DNA of 64,000 bases from assembly GCA_002722955.1 (NCBI GenBank), contig PBMZ01000122.1, positions 1 through 64,000 on the forward strand. The letters run 5' to 3'. The notes beneath the pieces were generated by a model. The model was given only the letters and a program-made list of their open reading frames with translations, made no database searches and was not told where the DNA came from. Made by a program: the position numbers and the translations under genes. This document shows positions 43,970 to 53,566 of this stretch, in pieces. This DNA comes from Planctomycetaceae bacterium. GTDB taxonomy: Bacteria; Planctomycetota; Planctomycetia; Planctomycetales; Planctomycetaceae. Positions within the stretch are counted from its first letter, which is position 1. Each line of letters begins with the position of its first letter.

Positions 43970-45466
43970 ATGAGTGACGAAAACATCACCGAAGCCGACG
44001 AAACCGCCTCAGATGACGCCGCGGCCGAAGCAACTGAATCTGAAGAGTCTTCTTCCGCGCCAAGCGATAGCGGCATGAACCTGAATGTCGAGGTTAAGGA
44101 CATCGCGGCTTGCCGAAAGCATATCCGTGTCCGCGTCGAACGTGACGACATCGATAAGTGCTACGCAAACGCTGTCGCTGAGTACGCGGAAAAGGCCGAG
44201 GTTCCCGGCTTCCGAAAAGGCAACGTGCCCCGCAAACTCATCGGCCGTCGATTCCGAAAAGAGCTCTCGGACGAAGTCAAACAAAAGGTACTGATCGAGA
44301 GTCTTGAGCAGCTTGCCGAAGAATACGAACTAGATCCAATCAACGAACCAGACCTGGATGTCGAGAACCTTGATATCCCCGACGAAGGCGACTTCGAGTA
44401 CGAGTTCGAAGTAGAAGTGCGGCCTGAGTTCGAGCTGCCCGCTTACGATTCGTTGACGATCGAGCGACCCAGTTACGAGATCACCGACGCCGACGTCGAC
44501 GAAGCTTTGGATCGATTTCTGCTTCAATACGCCGAGCGAGCTGATCGCGAAGATGGCGCCGTCGAAGCGGGCGACTTTGTCGACGCTGATGTTTCCGTCA
44601 GCCATGGTGGTTCGGAGATCAACGACTTCAGTAACGTCTCGATCCAGGTTCGCGAAGACTTGCGGTTCCAAGACGTCGATATCAAAGGTTTTGGCGAGCT
44701 AATTGCGGGGGCTGCCGTTGGCGACACGCGTGATTGCACGGCAACCGTCTCAACTGAAGCGGCCGCGATCCAAATGCGTGGCGAAGAGGTCTCGCTGACG
44801 TTCAAGGTTAATGGAATTCAAGCCGTTGATGTCCCCGATTCGAACTCGAAGACATTCTTGTCTCGCATGGGTGTCGAGTCCGTTGAAGAGATGCGATCGA
44901 TTATCGATGGTTCGCTGCGACGACAGCTTGAGTTTGACCAACGGCAATCGGCACGCGAACAATTCTTGACACTGATTGGCGAATCGGCTGATTGGGAATT
45001 GCCCGACGAGTTGGTCAGCAAGCAAGTCGAGAACGCGCTGTATCGCGAAATGCTCGAGATGCAACAAGCGGGCTTCACCACGGACGAGATTCGTGCTCGC
45101 GAAGCAGAAATCCGTCAGAATGCTTTGACGGAAACACGGCAGGCCATGAAAGAGCACTTCATCCTGGATAAGATCGCCACGGAAGAATGCATCGTTGTGA
45201 CTCATGCCGAGCTGGAAGAGGAAATCCATCACATGGCACAGCAACGTGGCGAGAGCCCGCGGCGCGTACGTGCTCGACTGGTTAAGTCTGGCGTGATTGA
45301 AAACCTCGAAGCTCAAATCCGTGAACGTAAGGCCGTTGATCTCGCGCTGGAACGGGCAAGCTTTAAAGACGTTCCGATTGAACGCGACGAACCCAGCGAT
45401 GTGTTCGCACTGAATTTGGCGATATGCGTCCCCGAGATGCCGACAGCAACAGTTCCCGCCGAGTAA
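43970..45466 (+). CDS. tig: trigger factor (ribosome-associated chaperone / PPIase)
   Basis: A 498-residue trigger factor. An acidic N-terminal extension of ~35 residues (SDENITEADETASDDAAAEA) precedes the ribosome-binding domain, whose signature is AEVPGFRKGNVPRKLIGRRF (the usual GFRKGKxP). The central FKBP-like domain (DGAVEAGDFVDADVSV to VSLTFKVNGI) is degenerate, and the long helical C-terminal chaperone arms follow (LVSKQVENALYREMLEMQQ). It is longer than the E. coli protein (432). The frame is open to 43862, but ATG 43970 starts the protein-like sequence. It is usually followed by clpP; here a small membrane protein gene overlaps its end instead. Confidence 0.9.
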   Translation: MSDENITEADETASDDAAAEATESEESSSAPSDSGMNLNVEVKDIAACRKHIRVRVERDDIDKCYANAVAEYAEKAEVPGFRKGNVPRKLIGRRFRKELSDEVKQKVLIESLEQLAEEYELDPINEPDLDVENLDIPDEGDFEYEFEVEVRPEFELPAYDSLTIERPSYEITDADVDEALDRFLLQYAERADREDGAVEAGDFVDADVSVSHGGSEINDFSNVSIQVREDLRFQDVDIKGFGELIAGAAVGDTRDCTATVSTEAAAIQMRGEEVSLTFKVNGIQAVDVPDSNSKTFLSRMGVESVEEMRSIIDGSLRRQLEFDQRQSAREQFLTLIGESADWELPDELVSKQVENALYREMLEMQQAGFTTDEIRAREAEIRQNALTETRQAMKEHFILDKIATEECIVVTHAELEEEIHHMAQQRGESPRRVRARLVKSGVIENLEAQIRERKAVDLALERASFKDVPIERDEPSDVFALNLAICVPEMPTATVPAE

Positions 45467-45774
45467 GCTGGAACCGAATCGCCCGGATGCTGGTTGTGGT
45501 CGCCATATGCTTGGCGTTCGCGCGGAGCTTCCTGCACAACTCGATCAAGATCGAGTTGGCCAAGCAAGCTGAATTGGGCAACCCAATCCGTCCCGATATT
45601 GGCAAGTTCGACACCCGCGTTGGTGCCATGAAAACAACTGGTGGCATCAATGTCGTGGTTGGGATATGTGCAATCCATGCAGCCATTGTTTCAGGTTATC
45701 GGCGCGAGGCATCGCGTCATTGGTCTCTGTATGTCGTTCTTGCTTTCTGGCTATTGCTATCGTTGGTCGACTAG
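45424..45774 (+). CDS. small membrane protein overlapping the tig end
   Basis: A 116-residue protein with three predicted membrane segments: IARMLVVVAICLAFARSFL, GGINVVVGICAIHAAIV and WSLYVVLAFWLLLSLV. It starts inside the last 43 bases of tig and ends 9 bases before the cytochrome gene, so it sits within one tight transcript. The family was not recognised. The hydrophobic pattern and the spacing argue that it is real. Confidence 0.65.
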   Translation: MRPRDADSNSSRRVSWNRIARMLVVVAICLAFARSFLHNSIKIELAKQAELGNPIRPDIGKFDTRVGAMKTTGGINVVVGICAIHAAIVSGYRREASRHWSLYVVLAFWLLLSLVD

Positions 45775-45783
45775 AATGCAAGT

Positions 45784-47673
45784 ATGGCTCAAGCTCAGCG
45801 GAAGAATATCGTCTTAGCGTTGCTCGCAATTGTCGGCGGATTGGCAGCGTGCGCCGGTTCGTGGCTCGCCAATCTAGACGATAAGCCATCGATTTCTGGC
45901 GATATCATTCCCGTGGTCTTGCCATCGCCAGAACACTTGCCCCAGAAAGTAAACCGCAAAGGCTTTGTCTCTTCCGACGCCTGTATCAAATGCCATCGTG
46001 ATCAACACAAGACGTGGCACGATTCCTATCACCGATCGATGACTCAAGTCGCGTCGCCGGATGCCATTCGCGCCGACTTTGCAAACGTTCGTCTTGAGGC
46101 AAAGCAGCGCACCTATCAGCTAAGTCGCGAGGACGACAATTTCTTCGTCGAGATGGCGGACCCCGATTGGGAAGCGACCGCGCGAATGCATGGTATGAAG
46201 CTGGAAGAAATTGCAGATCCCCCGCGAGTCCGATTGCCAGTCGTCATGGCGACTGGCTCTCACCACATGCAGGGCTACTGGGTGCCCAGCGAGATCGGCA
46301 ATCAACTGCGTCAGATCCCGTGGTTCTATTTGATTGCCGAGGAGCTCTGGATTCCGCGCGAGGACGCGTTTCTACAACCGCCTAGCACCTTTCGCCATTT
46401 CGCAACCTGGAACGACAATTGTATCGTGTGCCACAGCGTCGCCGGCGCTCCTCGATTGGACGCCGCCACGGAAACGGTTGCCACTGAAGTCGCCGAGTTC
46501 GGTATTGCTTGCGAAGCTTGCCACGGTCCAGGCCAAGAGCACGTGAACTTTCAGAAGCGGCGAGCGCTCGGCGAATCGCTTGCAGACCTATCGGACACTA
46601 TCATCAATCCGGCAAAGTGTGATGCTCGCATCTCGTCGCAGATCTGTGGTCAATGTCACAACTTTTTCAAACCGAGAAACCCGCAAGGATTCTCGGCCGA
46701 CGGCTACACATCGCGGGCCGGTGATGACTTGTCCGAGACACGTTTGATCTGGACACATGAACGAACCAAAGATCATCCACAAAGCACTGACTTAGTTCGA
46801 GGCTGCTATTGGGACGACGGCACTTGTCGAGTCGGTGGCCGTGAGTTCCTGGGGATGATCGAATCGAAATGCTTCGCCAGCGGGAAGTTAGCCTGCGTGT
46901 CTTGCCATTCGATGCACGGCTATACCGAACCCAATGATCAAATGGGAGAAAATATGCATGGCGACCAAGCCTGTTTTCAATGCCATCAAGATTATGCGAA
47001 AGACATTCCTGGTCACACGCATCACGCGGCCGATTCCGTTGGCAGCCGGTGCTACAACTGCCACATGCCGCATACGTCTTATGCCCTGTTCAAAGGAATT
47101 CGCAGCCACCGTATCGACAGTCCCAACGCCGCAACAAGTGCGGAGACCGGTCGGCCGAACGCTTGCAACCTGTGCCATCAAGAAGAAACGCTTCAGTGGA
47201 CTTCGGAGAAACTTAAAGAGTGGTATGGTCACCCGGAAACCAAACTCACAACCGAACAACAGCAAACATCGGCCATGCTAACGTGGCTTCTGAGTGGAGA
47301 CGCCGTCCAGCGTGTGATCAGTGCCTGGCATATGGGGTGGGAACCAGCATTGCAGGCTTCCGGCAAAGAATGGCAAACACGATTCTTGGCCGAGCTACTT
47401 GAAGATGATTACGCAACCAACCGCTTTGTTGCTTTCCGGTCGCTTCGGAATCATCCTGGTTTAGGTGACATCAAATACGATTTCACGGCTCCGGTAGCGG
47501 ATCGAGAAAAGCTCAAACAACGCGTCATCGACTTATGGCAATCTCGCCTTGATCAGCTTTCGGAGAAGCTCAACTCAACAGTGTTATTGGGCGAGCAGCG
47601 GAAGCTTGACTTGCAACGAATGCAACAACTGATCGACAAACGCAACAACCGCGCCATCTTCTTACCAGAGTAA
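45784..47673 (+). CDS. multiheme c-type cytochrome, eight CxxCH motifs, probable lipoprotein
   Basis: A 629-residue protein. The N-terminal membrane segment ends in GGLAAC, which fits a lipobox. Eight heme-binding motifs follow in order: CIKCH (~67), CIVCH, CEACH, CGQCH, CVSCH, CFQCH, CYNCH and CNLCH. The layout is of the cytochrome c554 / doubled-CXXCH type, as in planctomycete multiheme proteins with a C-terminal HEAT/TPR-like helical part (from about residue 480). It would carry electrons in the periplasm; the partner is unknown. The gene sits 9 bases after the small membrane protein and 5 bases before cbiQ, indicating an operon. Confidence 0.85.
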   Translation: MAQAQRKNIVLALLAIVGGLAACAGSWLANLDDKPSISGDIIPVVLPSPEHLPQKVNRKGFVSSDACIKCHRDQHKTWHDSYHRSMTQVASPDAIRADFANVRLEAKQRTYQLSREDDNFFVEMADPDWEATARMHGMKLEEIADPPRVRLPVVMATGSHHMQGYWVPSEIGNQLRQIPWFYLIAEELWIPREDAFLQPPSTFRHFATWNDNCIVCHSVAGAPRLDAATETVATEVAEFGIACEACHGPGQEHVNFQKRRALGESLADLSDTIINPAKCDARISSQICGQCHNFFKPRNPQGFSADGYTSRAGDDLSETRLIWTHERTKDHPQSTDLVRGCYWDDGTCRVGGREFLGMIESKCFASGKLACVSCHSMHGYTEPNDQMGENMHGDQACFQCHQDYAKDIPGHTHHAADSVGSRCYNCHMPHTSYALFKGIRSHRIDSPNAATSAETGRPNACNLCHQEETLQWTSEKLKEWYGHPETKLTTEQQQTSAMLTWLLSGDAVQRVISAWHMGWEPALQASGKEWQTRFLAELLEDDYATNRFVAFRSLRNHPGLGDIKYDFTAPVADREKLKQRVIDLWQSRLDQLSEKLNSTVLLGEQRKLDLQRMQQLIDKRNNRAIFLPE

Positions 47674-47678
47674 CTTTC

Positions 47679-48380
47679 ATGTCATTTGTTGACCGCTACG
47701 GACGATCGTCGACAGTCTGCCATCGCTTGCCAGCCATGGTCAAGCTCTGGTTAGCGATCAGTATCATCGCGGTTGGAGTGTCGCTGCCCACCGAGTTTTG
47801 GCCGCTACAAGGTCTTCTGGCGTGCGTCGTCTTTTGCGGTCTGACGCTGGCGCGCGTTCCGATGTCTTACTTGCTGCGCCGGTTGGCGTTGTTCTTGCCA
47901 ATGCTGTTTGTCCTTTCGATCTCATTACCGGCGTCGCAAGGTTTCCAAGGCGGTTGGGACATCATGGCAAAGATAATCATCCGCAGTATCGTTGCCTTCA
48001 CGACAATGCTCTGGCTGATCAATGTCATGCCATTTGATGAACTGTTGGTCTCCCTACGCCGGCTGCGAGTACCGGACATTCTGCTGGCGACACTATCGTT
48101 CATGTATCGCTACATTTACGTGCTTTGGGACGAATTGGAAAAACTAACGACAGCTCGTCGTGCTCGTTCCTTTGCAAACGATCGACGTTGGACAAGCTGG
48201 CGGACATCGGCCCAAATGATCGGTATGCTCTTGATCCGCGCACTCCAGCGAGCCGAACGAGTCCACGGCGCCATGCTTTCTCGCGGCTGGAATGGCCAAG
48301 CGCACTACTTGCCTTCGCAATCAAGGGGAAGGACGCAGCCTTCCTTCAGCGACTCAGGAATCCGCTCTGGCAAAAAGTAG
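47679..48380 (+). CDS. CbiQ/EcfT-family energy-coupling-factor membrane protein
   Basis: A 233-residue membrane protein with four to five helices (VKLWLAISIIAVGVSLPTEF, LLRRLALFLPMLFVLSISLP, IIIRSIVAFTTMLWLINVMP). The C-terminal cytoplasmic part carries the coupling-helix motifs of EcfT (ARRARSFANDR and MLSRGWNG, the Ala-Arg-Gly-type signatures). EcfT joins a substrate-binding protein (CbiMN or S component) to ABC ATPases. No ATPase or S component lies nearby, so it is an orphan in this window. It begins 5 bases after the cytochrome stop. Confidence 0.75.
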   Translation: MSFVDRYGRSSTVCHRLPAMVKLWLAISIIAVGVSLPTEFWPLQGLLACVVFCGLTLARVPMSYLLRRLALFLPMLFVLSISLPASQGFQGGWDIMAKIIIRSIVAFTTMLWLINVMPFDELLVSLRRLRVPDILLATLSFMYRYIYVLWDELEKLTTARRARSFANDRRWTSWRTSAQMIGMLLIRALQRAERVHGAMLSRGWNGQAHYLPSQSRGRTQPSFSDSGIRSGKK

Positions 48381-48446
48381 ACTTTTGACGTAAGAATCGT
48401 AGAATAACAACGAAAAGCACTCAGCTTCACACAAGTGAGAATAACT

Positions 48447-49181
48447 ATGAGTAATCCAGTCCTTCGTGAATCGGTTTTTGAATCTTACGGTACTTACAAC
48501 GCACCTGCCGTGATGACGGTCGAGGGAGCGGCAACAAAGACCGGTTTCCTACTCTTGTTAGCGGGATGCAGCGCGGCCTTTTCTTGGTCGATGTTGCTAC
48601 AGAATCCCGCGGCTGCGATGCCCTGGGTGGTTGGCGGAGGCATTAGTGGATTCATTATGGCGGTCATCACTTGCTTCGTGCCTCGATGGTCCGGAGTGAC
48701 CGCTCCGATGTATGCTCTGCTGAAGGGGTTGTTCCTTGGTGGAATCTCCGCGTTATACAACACCTTTTACGACGGGATTGTTTTTCAAGCGATTTGCCTG
48801 ACGTTTGGGACGCTCTTCACGCTGCTGACGGCATATCGAACCGGCATGATCAAGGTGACTCAAAAGTTTCGCTTAGGAGTCGTCGCAGCGACCGGCGGCA
48901 TCATGCTGACTTACGTAGTGATGTTTTTCATGAGAATGTTTATGGGCGGCGTTCCGGACATCTTCTCGAACGGAATCTTCGGCATTGGGTTTAGCGTTGT
49001 TATTGTCATTGTCGCGTCACTCAACCTAGTCCTAGATTTTGATGCCATCGACCAAGGCGCACGTTACGGCGCCCCGAAATATGTCGAGTGGTACTGTGCC
49101 TTCGGTTTGATGGTCACGCTAGTTTGGCTGTATCTCGAGATTCTTCGGTTGCTGGCTATCTTACAAGCCGGTGACGACTAG
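48447..49181 (+). CDS. Bax inhibitor-1 / YccA-family membrane protein
   Basis: A 244-residue protein with seven membrane helices of the BAX-inhibitor-1-like (PF12811) type: [59 protein letters not shown] and the last block [31 protein letters not shown], where the acidic pair lies. The family contains pH-sensitive Ca2+ leak proteins. The ATG at 48447 is chosen over a GTG at 48435. It may be in one transcript with the CbiQ and cytochrome genes upstream. Confidence 0.85.
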   Translation: MSNPVLRESVFESYGTYNAPAVMTVEGAATKTGFLLLLAGCSAAFSWSMLLQNPAAAMPWVVGGGISGFIMAVITCFVPRWSGVTAPMYALLKGLFLGGISALYNTFYDGIVFQAICLTFGTLFTLLTAYRTGMIKVTQKFRLGVVAATGGIMLTYVVMFFMRMFMGGVPDIFSNGIFGIGFSVVIVIVASLNLVLDFDAIDQGARYGAPKYVEWYCAFGLMVTLVWLYLEILRLLAILQAGDD

Positions 49182-49231
49182 CGAAGACTACGGCACTGAA
49201 GTCGCAATTGGTGATAGATGGATCGACGCCA

Positions 49232-50089
49232 ATGAAATTCACAAAGATGCATGGTGCGGGGAACGACTATGTTTTCGTCGATTGCTTCGACGAACCGTTA
49301 CCCGCTAACGCGGCTCTCGTGGCAAAATTGGTGAGCGATCGTCACACCGGCATCGGTTCCGATGGGCTAATATTGATTGCCTCGTCCGAGAATGCCGATG
49401 CTCGCATGATCATGCACAACGCCGATGGTACGCTTGCCGAAATGTGTGGCAATGGCATCCGATGCGTCGGCAAGTACCTGTACGATCACGGTCGAGTTCT
49501 CAAACAAGAGCTCGAAATCGAAACGGACTCTGGTGTCCTGTCCATCCAACTGGAAACTTACCACGGAAAAGTTCACCAAGCTCGCGTCAACATGGGGACT
49601 CCAGTTCTTGAGGCTTCTCGTATCCCGACGTCACTCAATGGCAACCCACCGGTTCTTGTGCCGCTGACGGTAAATGGCAAGCAACTGGAAGTTACATGCG
49701 TCTCGATGGGCAACCCGCATTGTGTCCTCTTCTGTGACGAGTTGCTCGATGAAACAATCAATACGTTAGGCCCTTTGATCGAGCAGCATGCCGCGTTTCC
49801 TGAACGGATTAATGTCGAGTTCGCGCAACGGATCTCACCGAATGAAGTCAACGTCCGAGTCTGGGAACGCGGCTGTGGAGAGACGCAAGCCTGCGGCACG
49901 GGCGCTAGTGCCGTTGCCGTTGCGGGCGTTTTGGCAGGACGAACAAATCGTCAATTAACATGCCACTTATCCGGCGGTACGTTGCAGCTCGAATGGCGGG
50001 AATCTGGTGAAGTTTTCATGACCGGCCCGGCGGTTGAAGTCTTCTCCGGCGAGTGGCACTTGCCAAAGGTCGCGTCGGTGGCCGCCTAA
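49232..50089 (+). CDS. dapF: diaminopimelate epimerase
   Basis: A 285-residue enzyme interconverting LL- and meso-diaminopimelate for lysine and peptidoglycan synthesis. Both active-site cysteines are in their signatures: [20 protein letters not shown] and [17 protein letters not shown]. The substrate-binding start [10 protein letters not shown] is also present. The true start is ATG 49232; the frame is open from 49208. Its presence, with RodA, fits reports that planctomycetes do make peptidoglycan. Cytoplasmic. Confidence 0.95.
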   Translation: MKFTKMHGAGNDYVFVDCFDEPLPANAALVAKLVSDRHTGIGSDGLILIASSENADARMIMHNADGTLAEMCGNGIRCVGKYLYDHGRVLKQELEIETDSGVLSIQLETYHGKVHQARVNMGTPVLEASRIPTSLNGNPPVLVPLTVNGKQLEVTCVSMGNPHCVLFCDELLDETINTLGPLIEQHAAFPERINVEFAQRISPNEVNVRVWERGCGETQACGTGASAVAVAGVLAGRTNRQLTCHLSGGTLQLEWRESGEVFMTGPAVEVFSGEWHLPKVASVAA

Positions 50090-50096
50090 GTTGCAT

Positions 50097-50119
50097 CGTT
50101 GGAGTCCAGGCTTTAGCCG
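50097..50119. repeat. half copy of a dispersed palindromic repeat
   Basis: CGTTGGAGTCCAGGCTTTAG follows dapF and matches one arm of the inverted repeat at 17578-17596 with two differences. No second arm follows. Confidence 0.5.
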
Positions 50120-50125
50120 TACAAC

Positions 50126-51283
50126 CTAAGTCGTCTTCTGCCAAGCCGCCGTAAAGCGTCCACGAAGCGCATCCCAAAGTGCTGCCAGAGTCGTCGCATT
50201 CAAGCGGACGAACATCAACTGCACGCCGAAGCATTTGGACTTACGCCCGGTCATCTGGAACCAATATCCGACGACCGCGGAAAGATAAAAGCCAACGTGA
50301 AACGCAAGCAGCACGCGGTACAACGGAATCTCATCCAGTGCCAAGTTGGCTCCAGCCAACACCGCCAACAGCAACGGTGACGCCAGCCGCAGGATCTTGT
50401 GAGACATGAACTCGAACCAAATCGGGTTCTTCCATGGCAAGATCCAACTCGGATGGTGCAGCAACAATTGAGCACTGCCGGCGATCGTGCGGCGTTTACG
50501 AAGGGTTTCCTTAGTCGTCGTTTGAGATGGCGTATCGTAGGCCACGGCATTCGGTTCGAACACGCAGCGGTAGCCTTTCACGACGGCTTGCATTGGAATC
50601 ACCACGTCATCCAAGATCGTCAAATCGTGGATGCGCTCGAACAACTCTTTCCGAATTCCGTAGATCGCACCTGTCGCCCCGGGCACGGATCGAATTTGGC
50701 TCTCGTGTCGACGGATGAATTTCTCGTACTTCCAGTACATGCCAATTCCTTGGCCTACCGTCGTATTTCCCTCCGGTGCGCGGAAGACAAGCTCACCAGA
50801 AACGACGCCAACTTTCGGGTCCGAGAAATTCGCGATCAGCTCGCTAATCGAGTTCGCTTCCAGCTCTTGTCGCGAGTCCATCAACACGACGATGTCGGAT
50901 TGGCATTGCGGCACAACATCGTTCAATACGGCCGGCTTTCCGCGGCGCTCTTCGAAATGAAGCAGCCGCACCCTGTCGTCCAGATAGTTGGCAACGATGT
51001 CGGTCGTTCCATCGTTCGAGCAATCCGATGCGACCAAGATTTCGACGATTTGATCAGAGCAATCGGAAGCGATGATCTTGTCAAGCTTTCGGCCAATCAC
51101 GGCCGCTTCGTTGTAAGCGGAAACGACAACCGAAATGGACTTGGCAAGCGGCCGTTTGTCCACACGCTGACTGCGCAAGCGGGCCAACATCCAAATCAAC
51201 ATGGGATATCCCACGTAGATATGAAACAGCCCCGCAAGGCAAATCCAGAATGTGATTTGAAGAGCTACTTGCATCACTGACAT
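50126..51283 (-). CDS. membrane-bound family 2 glycosyltransferase
   Basis: About 385 residues. An N-terminal membrane helix (LQITFWICLAGLFHIYVGYP) precedes a GT2 catalytic domain: SISVVVSAYNEAAVIGRKLD, EILVASDCSNDGTTDIV (nucleotide-sugar site), DIVVLMDSRQELEANSI (DxD region), VPGATGAIYGIRKELFERI and a KRRTIAGSAQ motif in place of QxxRW. Two or three C-terminal helices follow. It resembles hyaluronan- and cellulose-synthase-like enzymes that build surface polysaccharide. ATG 51283 begins 4 bases after the deacetylase stop, so the two genes form an operon for one glycan. Confidence 0.85.
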   Translation of the reverse strand: MSVMQVALQITFWICLAGLFHIYVGYPMLIWMLARLRSQRVDKRPLAKSISVVVSAYNEAAVIGRKLDKIIASDCSDQIVEILVASDCSNDGTTDIVANYLDDRVRLLHFEERRGKPAVLNDVVPQCQSDIVVLMDSRQELEANSISELIANFSDPKVGVVSGELVFRAPEGNTTVGQGIGMYWKYEKFIRRHESQIRSVPGATGAIYGIRKELFERIHDLTILDDVVIPMQAVVKGYRCVFEPNAVAYDTPSQTTTKETLRKRRTIAGSAQLLLHHPSWILPWKNPIWFEFMSHKILRLASPLLLAVLAGANLALDEIPLYRVLLAFHVGFYLSAVVGYWFQMTGRKSKCFGVQLMFVRLNATTLAALWDALRGRFTAAWQKTT

Positions 51284-51287
51284 GAGT

Positions 51288-52127
51288 TTAACTAACTTGT
51301 GCCCCCGACAAATCGACCATCTCCTCTTGCGATTCGGCTTCACGAAGCACGCGGCGACGCAACGCGTGGTATCCGTGTTGGCCCAACAGACGCTTGGGAA
51401 TACTCAATAATCCGCGCCGCAAACGTTCTTTCCGCAAGTCACCTTTGACATAACGTCGAACGTCGTCAATCGTGGTTGTGTTCTTAATCGCAATGCGGCC
51501 AATGTTCAAAGAGCCGCGATGGCGAGTGTTGGCGTATGTTTCTGACGTGTAAACGAACCGATAGCCGACGTCCGAAGCGATCTTTCGCACGCGTTCGTCG
51601 ATGGCTCCGCCAGGGATCGATAACGTATCAACTTCGTAACCGACGGCGTCTTCCAAGTGTGACTTCGAGAAACTCAGTTCTTCACGAATCTCGCTTTCGC
51701 TCATGCGATTGAGGAATCGGTGAGTCTTCGCGTGTGATCCGATGGTCATCACGACGGGATCGATTCGCTTCAAATCGTTCAAGGAAACGCAGTGTCGCGA
51801 ACCGATCAAATCCGTCGTGACAAACAACAGTCCTTGGCATCCATGCGTTTCGAGGATTGGTCCGGCGGTCTCGTAAGAGCCCGCCCAACCGTCGTCGAAA
51901 GTTACCTGGACTAGGGTCAACACATCCGGCACATTGACACTCTTTTGCTGGTAAAATCCCGCGATCGCCTTTGTGTCAACGCAGTGTCCGCGCTGACAAA
52001 CTTCCAGCAAGTGTGCCGAAAATGTCCGTTGGTCAACAAAGTACGCCGTCACCGAAGGACTCAAATCCGAGTACTCCGCGCCGTTCGGCGTCACGTTGTG
52101 ATACATCAGTGTGATGAATGAATTCAT
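51288..52127 (-). CDS. polysaccharide deacetylase (NodB fold)
   Basis: A 279-residue protein with the NodB metal-dependent deacetylase fold: ITLMYHNVTPNGAEYSDL at the start, VQVTFDDGWAGSYETAGPIL (catalytic and metal Asp), MTIGSHAKTHRFLNRM (His ligands) and LSIPGGAIDERV. No signal peptide is visible, so it may act at the cytoplasmic face or be exported otherwise. It removes acetyl groups from a polysaccharide, probably the one made by the adjoining GT2 enzyme. It is intact, unlike the deacetylase at 4910, which is of another subfamily. Confidence 0.85.
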   Translation of the reverse strand: MNSFITLMYHNVTPNGAEYSDLSPSVTAYFVDQRTFSAHLLEVCQRGHCVDTKAIAGFYQQKSVNVPDVLTLVQVTFDDGWAGSYETAGPILETHGCQGLLFVTTDLIGSRHCVSLNDLKRIDPVVMTIGSHAKTHRFLNRMSESEIREELSFSKSHLEDAVGYEVDTLSIPGGAIDERVRKIASDVGYRFVYTSETYANTRHRGSLNIGRIAIKNTTTIDDVRRYVKGDLRKERLRRGLLSIPKRLLGQHGYHALRRRVLREAESQEEMVDLSGAQVS

Positions 52128-52147
52128 AGTTTCGTTGAAGTGTCGAC

Positions 52148-52354
52148 TTACTTGGTCATTGGGATTTGGTCATTGGTGATTGACTCTGTCCCTGTGATCT
52201 CGTCCAACAATCCGGCCAACTGTCCCGTCAAGTTCTTACGCTCGTACTTCGCTGGGTCCCACAAACCGTACTCCGGCGGAAATGTGATGCCCATTGAATG
52301 ACGTTCGATCTCTAACGCCAGCGAATTGGCGATGCCGATGGGCAGGGCAACCAT
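52148..52354 (-). CDS. possible small protein or gene remnant
   Basis: A 68-codon frame (LPIGIANSLALEIERHSMGI, TFPPEYGLWDPAKYERKNLT) that lies between the deacetylase and the divergent metallophosphatase. Protein-like sequence also extends upstream of the ATG (ILANFPIEASP) to a stop, which hints at a remnant rather than a complete gene. Its last codons come from the TTGGTCATTGG repeats at 52152-52176. No family recognised. Confidence 0.35.
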   Translation of the reverse strand: MVALPIGIANSLALEIERHSMGITFPPEYGLWDPAKYERKNLTGQLAGLLDEITGTESITNDQIPMTK

Positions 52355-52410
52355 CGGACTCGCTTCGATGGGAAAGTTCGCTAAAATCGTCGTCCTTGGA
52401 GTGACTCAAC

Positions 52411-53331
52411 ATGTACGACATCATTGGTGACATTCACGGGCATGCTGCGCGGTTGCAAAGCCTGTTAGAGAAACTTGGCTATGCGCAAGAAAGTGATCAG
52501 TGTTATCGCCATGCCACTCGCCAAGTGATTTTTGTAGGCGACTTCATCGACCGAGGGCCACAGATTCGCGAGGTGCTCGAAACAGTCCGCGCGATGGTTG
52601 AAGGCGGCTCGGCGCTGACAGTGATGGGCAATCACGAATACAACGCGATCGCGTATTCGATCGAGCGGTTGAACGAGCCGGGCCACTACTTACGCCGGCA
52701 CAATGAAAAGAACACCGGGCAATACCAGCAAACGTTGAATCAATTGTCGCCCGATGAGCTTGAGGATTGGGTTGGTTGGTTTCGCACGCTGCCGGCGTGG
52801 CTTGAGTTAGATGATTTAAGAGTTGTCCACGCCAGTTGGAATCCACCTGCAATGGCGTTGTTTGATGAGGTGCTGCAGCAATACGGCCACTTCACCGACG
52901 ATTTTATGCACGCGGCATGTGACACTGGATCGGAATTATTCCGAGCAGTCGAAACTGTGTTAAAAGGTGTCGAAGTTCCATTACCTGACGGCGTGACCTT
53001 TGCCGACAAAGACGGAAACGTTCGCCATAAGTTCCGCTCGCGATGGTACGCGTCTCCGATTGGTCAGACGGTACGCTCTTATGTGCTGGGGTCAGATAGT
53101 GGATTTCCTGATTTGCCGCTCTCGAATCAGGCCATTGCAGCAGCGTGTCCTTACTCCCCTGATGAGATTCCTGTCTTCGTCGGTCACTATTGGTTGAGAG
53201 CCGAAAATCCAAGCTTGTTGGCTTCGAATGTTGCCTGTGTCGATTACAGTGTCGCCAAGGGAGGCTTCCTCTGCGCCTACCGTTGGAATGGCGAAGCGAA
53301 CTTGTCGGATGAAAACTTCGTTACTGTTTAG
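52411..53331 (+). CDS. metallophosphatase (PrpE / ApaH-like)
   Basis: A 306-residue calcineurin-like phosphoesterase. The core motifs are all present: MYDIIGDIHGHAARL (GDIHG), VIFVGDFIDRGPQIREV (GDxxDRG), LTVMGNHEYNAIAY (GNHE), DDLRVVHASWNP (His) and FVGHYW (GH). It is close to the bis(5'-nucleosyl)-tetraphosphatase / protein Ser-Thr phosphatase branch, longer than PrpE (~240) by an insert near residues 160-230. It may degrade Ap4A or dephosphorylate proteins. A GGAG ribosome site lies 9 bases before the ATG. Cytoplasmic. Confidence 0.85.
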   Translation: MYDIIGDIHGHAARLQSLLEKLGYAQESDQCYRHATRQVIFVGDFIDRGPQIREVLETVRAMVEGGSALTVMGNHEYNAIAYSIERLNEPGHYLRRHNEKNTGQYQQTLNQLSPDELEDWVGWFRTLPAWLELDDLRVVHASWNPPAMALFDEVLQQYGHFTDDFMHAACDTGSELFRAVETVLKGVEVPLPDGVTFADKDGNVRHKFRSRWYASPIGQTVRSYVLGSDSGFPDLPLSNQAIAAACPYSPDEIPVFVGHYWLRAENPSLLASNVACVDYSVAKGGFLCAYRWNGEANLSDENFVTV

Positions 53332-53566
53332 GCTCGCCCGTGTATGGCTTCGAGCCTCGATCGTTACGACGGGCACATTCCGTCCGTGGATGCGATCCCC
53401 GTAGATCTTCCATGAAATGGAGGGATATTACTTTGACTCACTGAGCACTCGACCTAGGTTTCCGTTGCGTAAGCGTTGTGCGGAAATGAGAGGCCGCACG
53501 ACGATGGGGATTCGGCCTCGAGCCGAATGGGGTTCCGTTCCAATTGGAAAAGAAAAAGGTTGAGAC

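Noticed and set aside
50399-51280. 293-codon plus-strand frame opposite the GT2 gene
   Set aside because: Antisense of a clear glycosyltransferase; no domain seen.
53332-53566. Riboswitch or small RNA in the pilin leader
   Set aside because: Only a short 7-bp hairpin is visible; nothing matches a known class.
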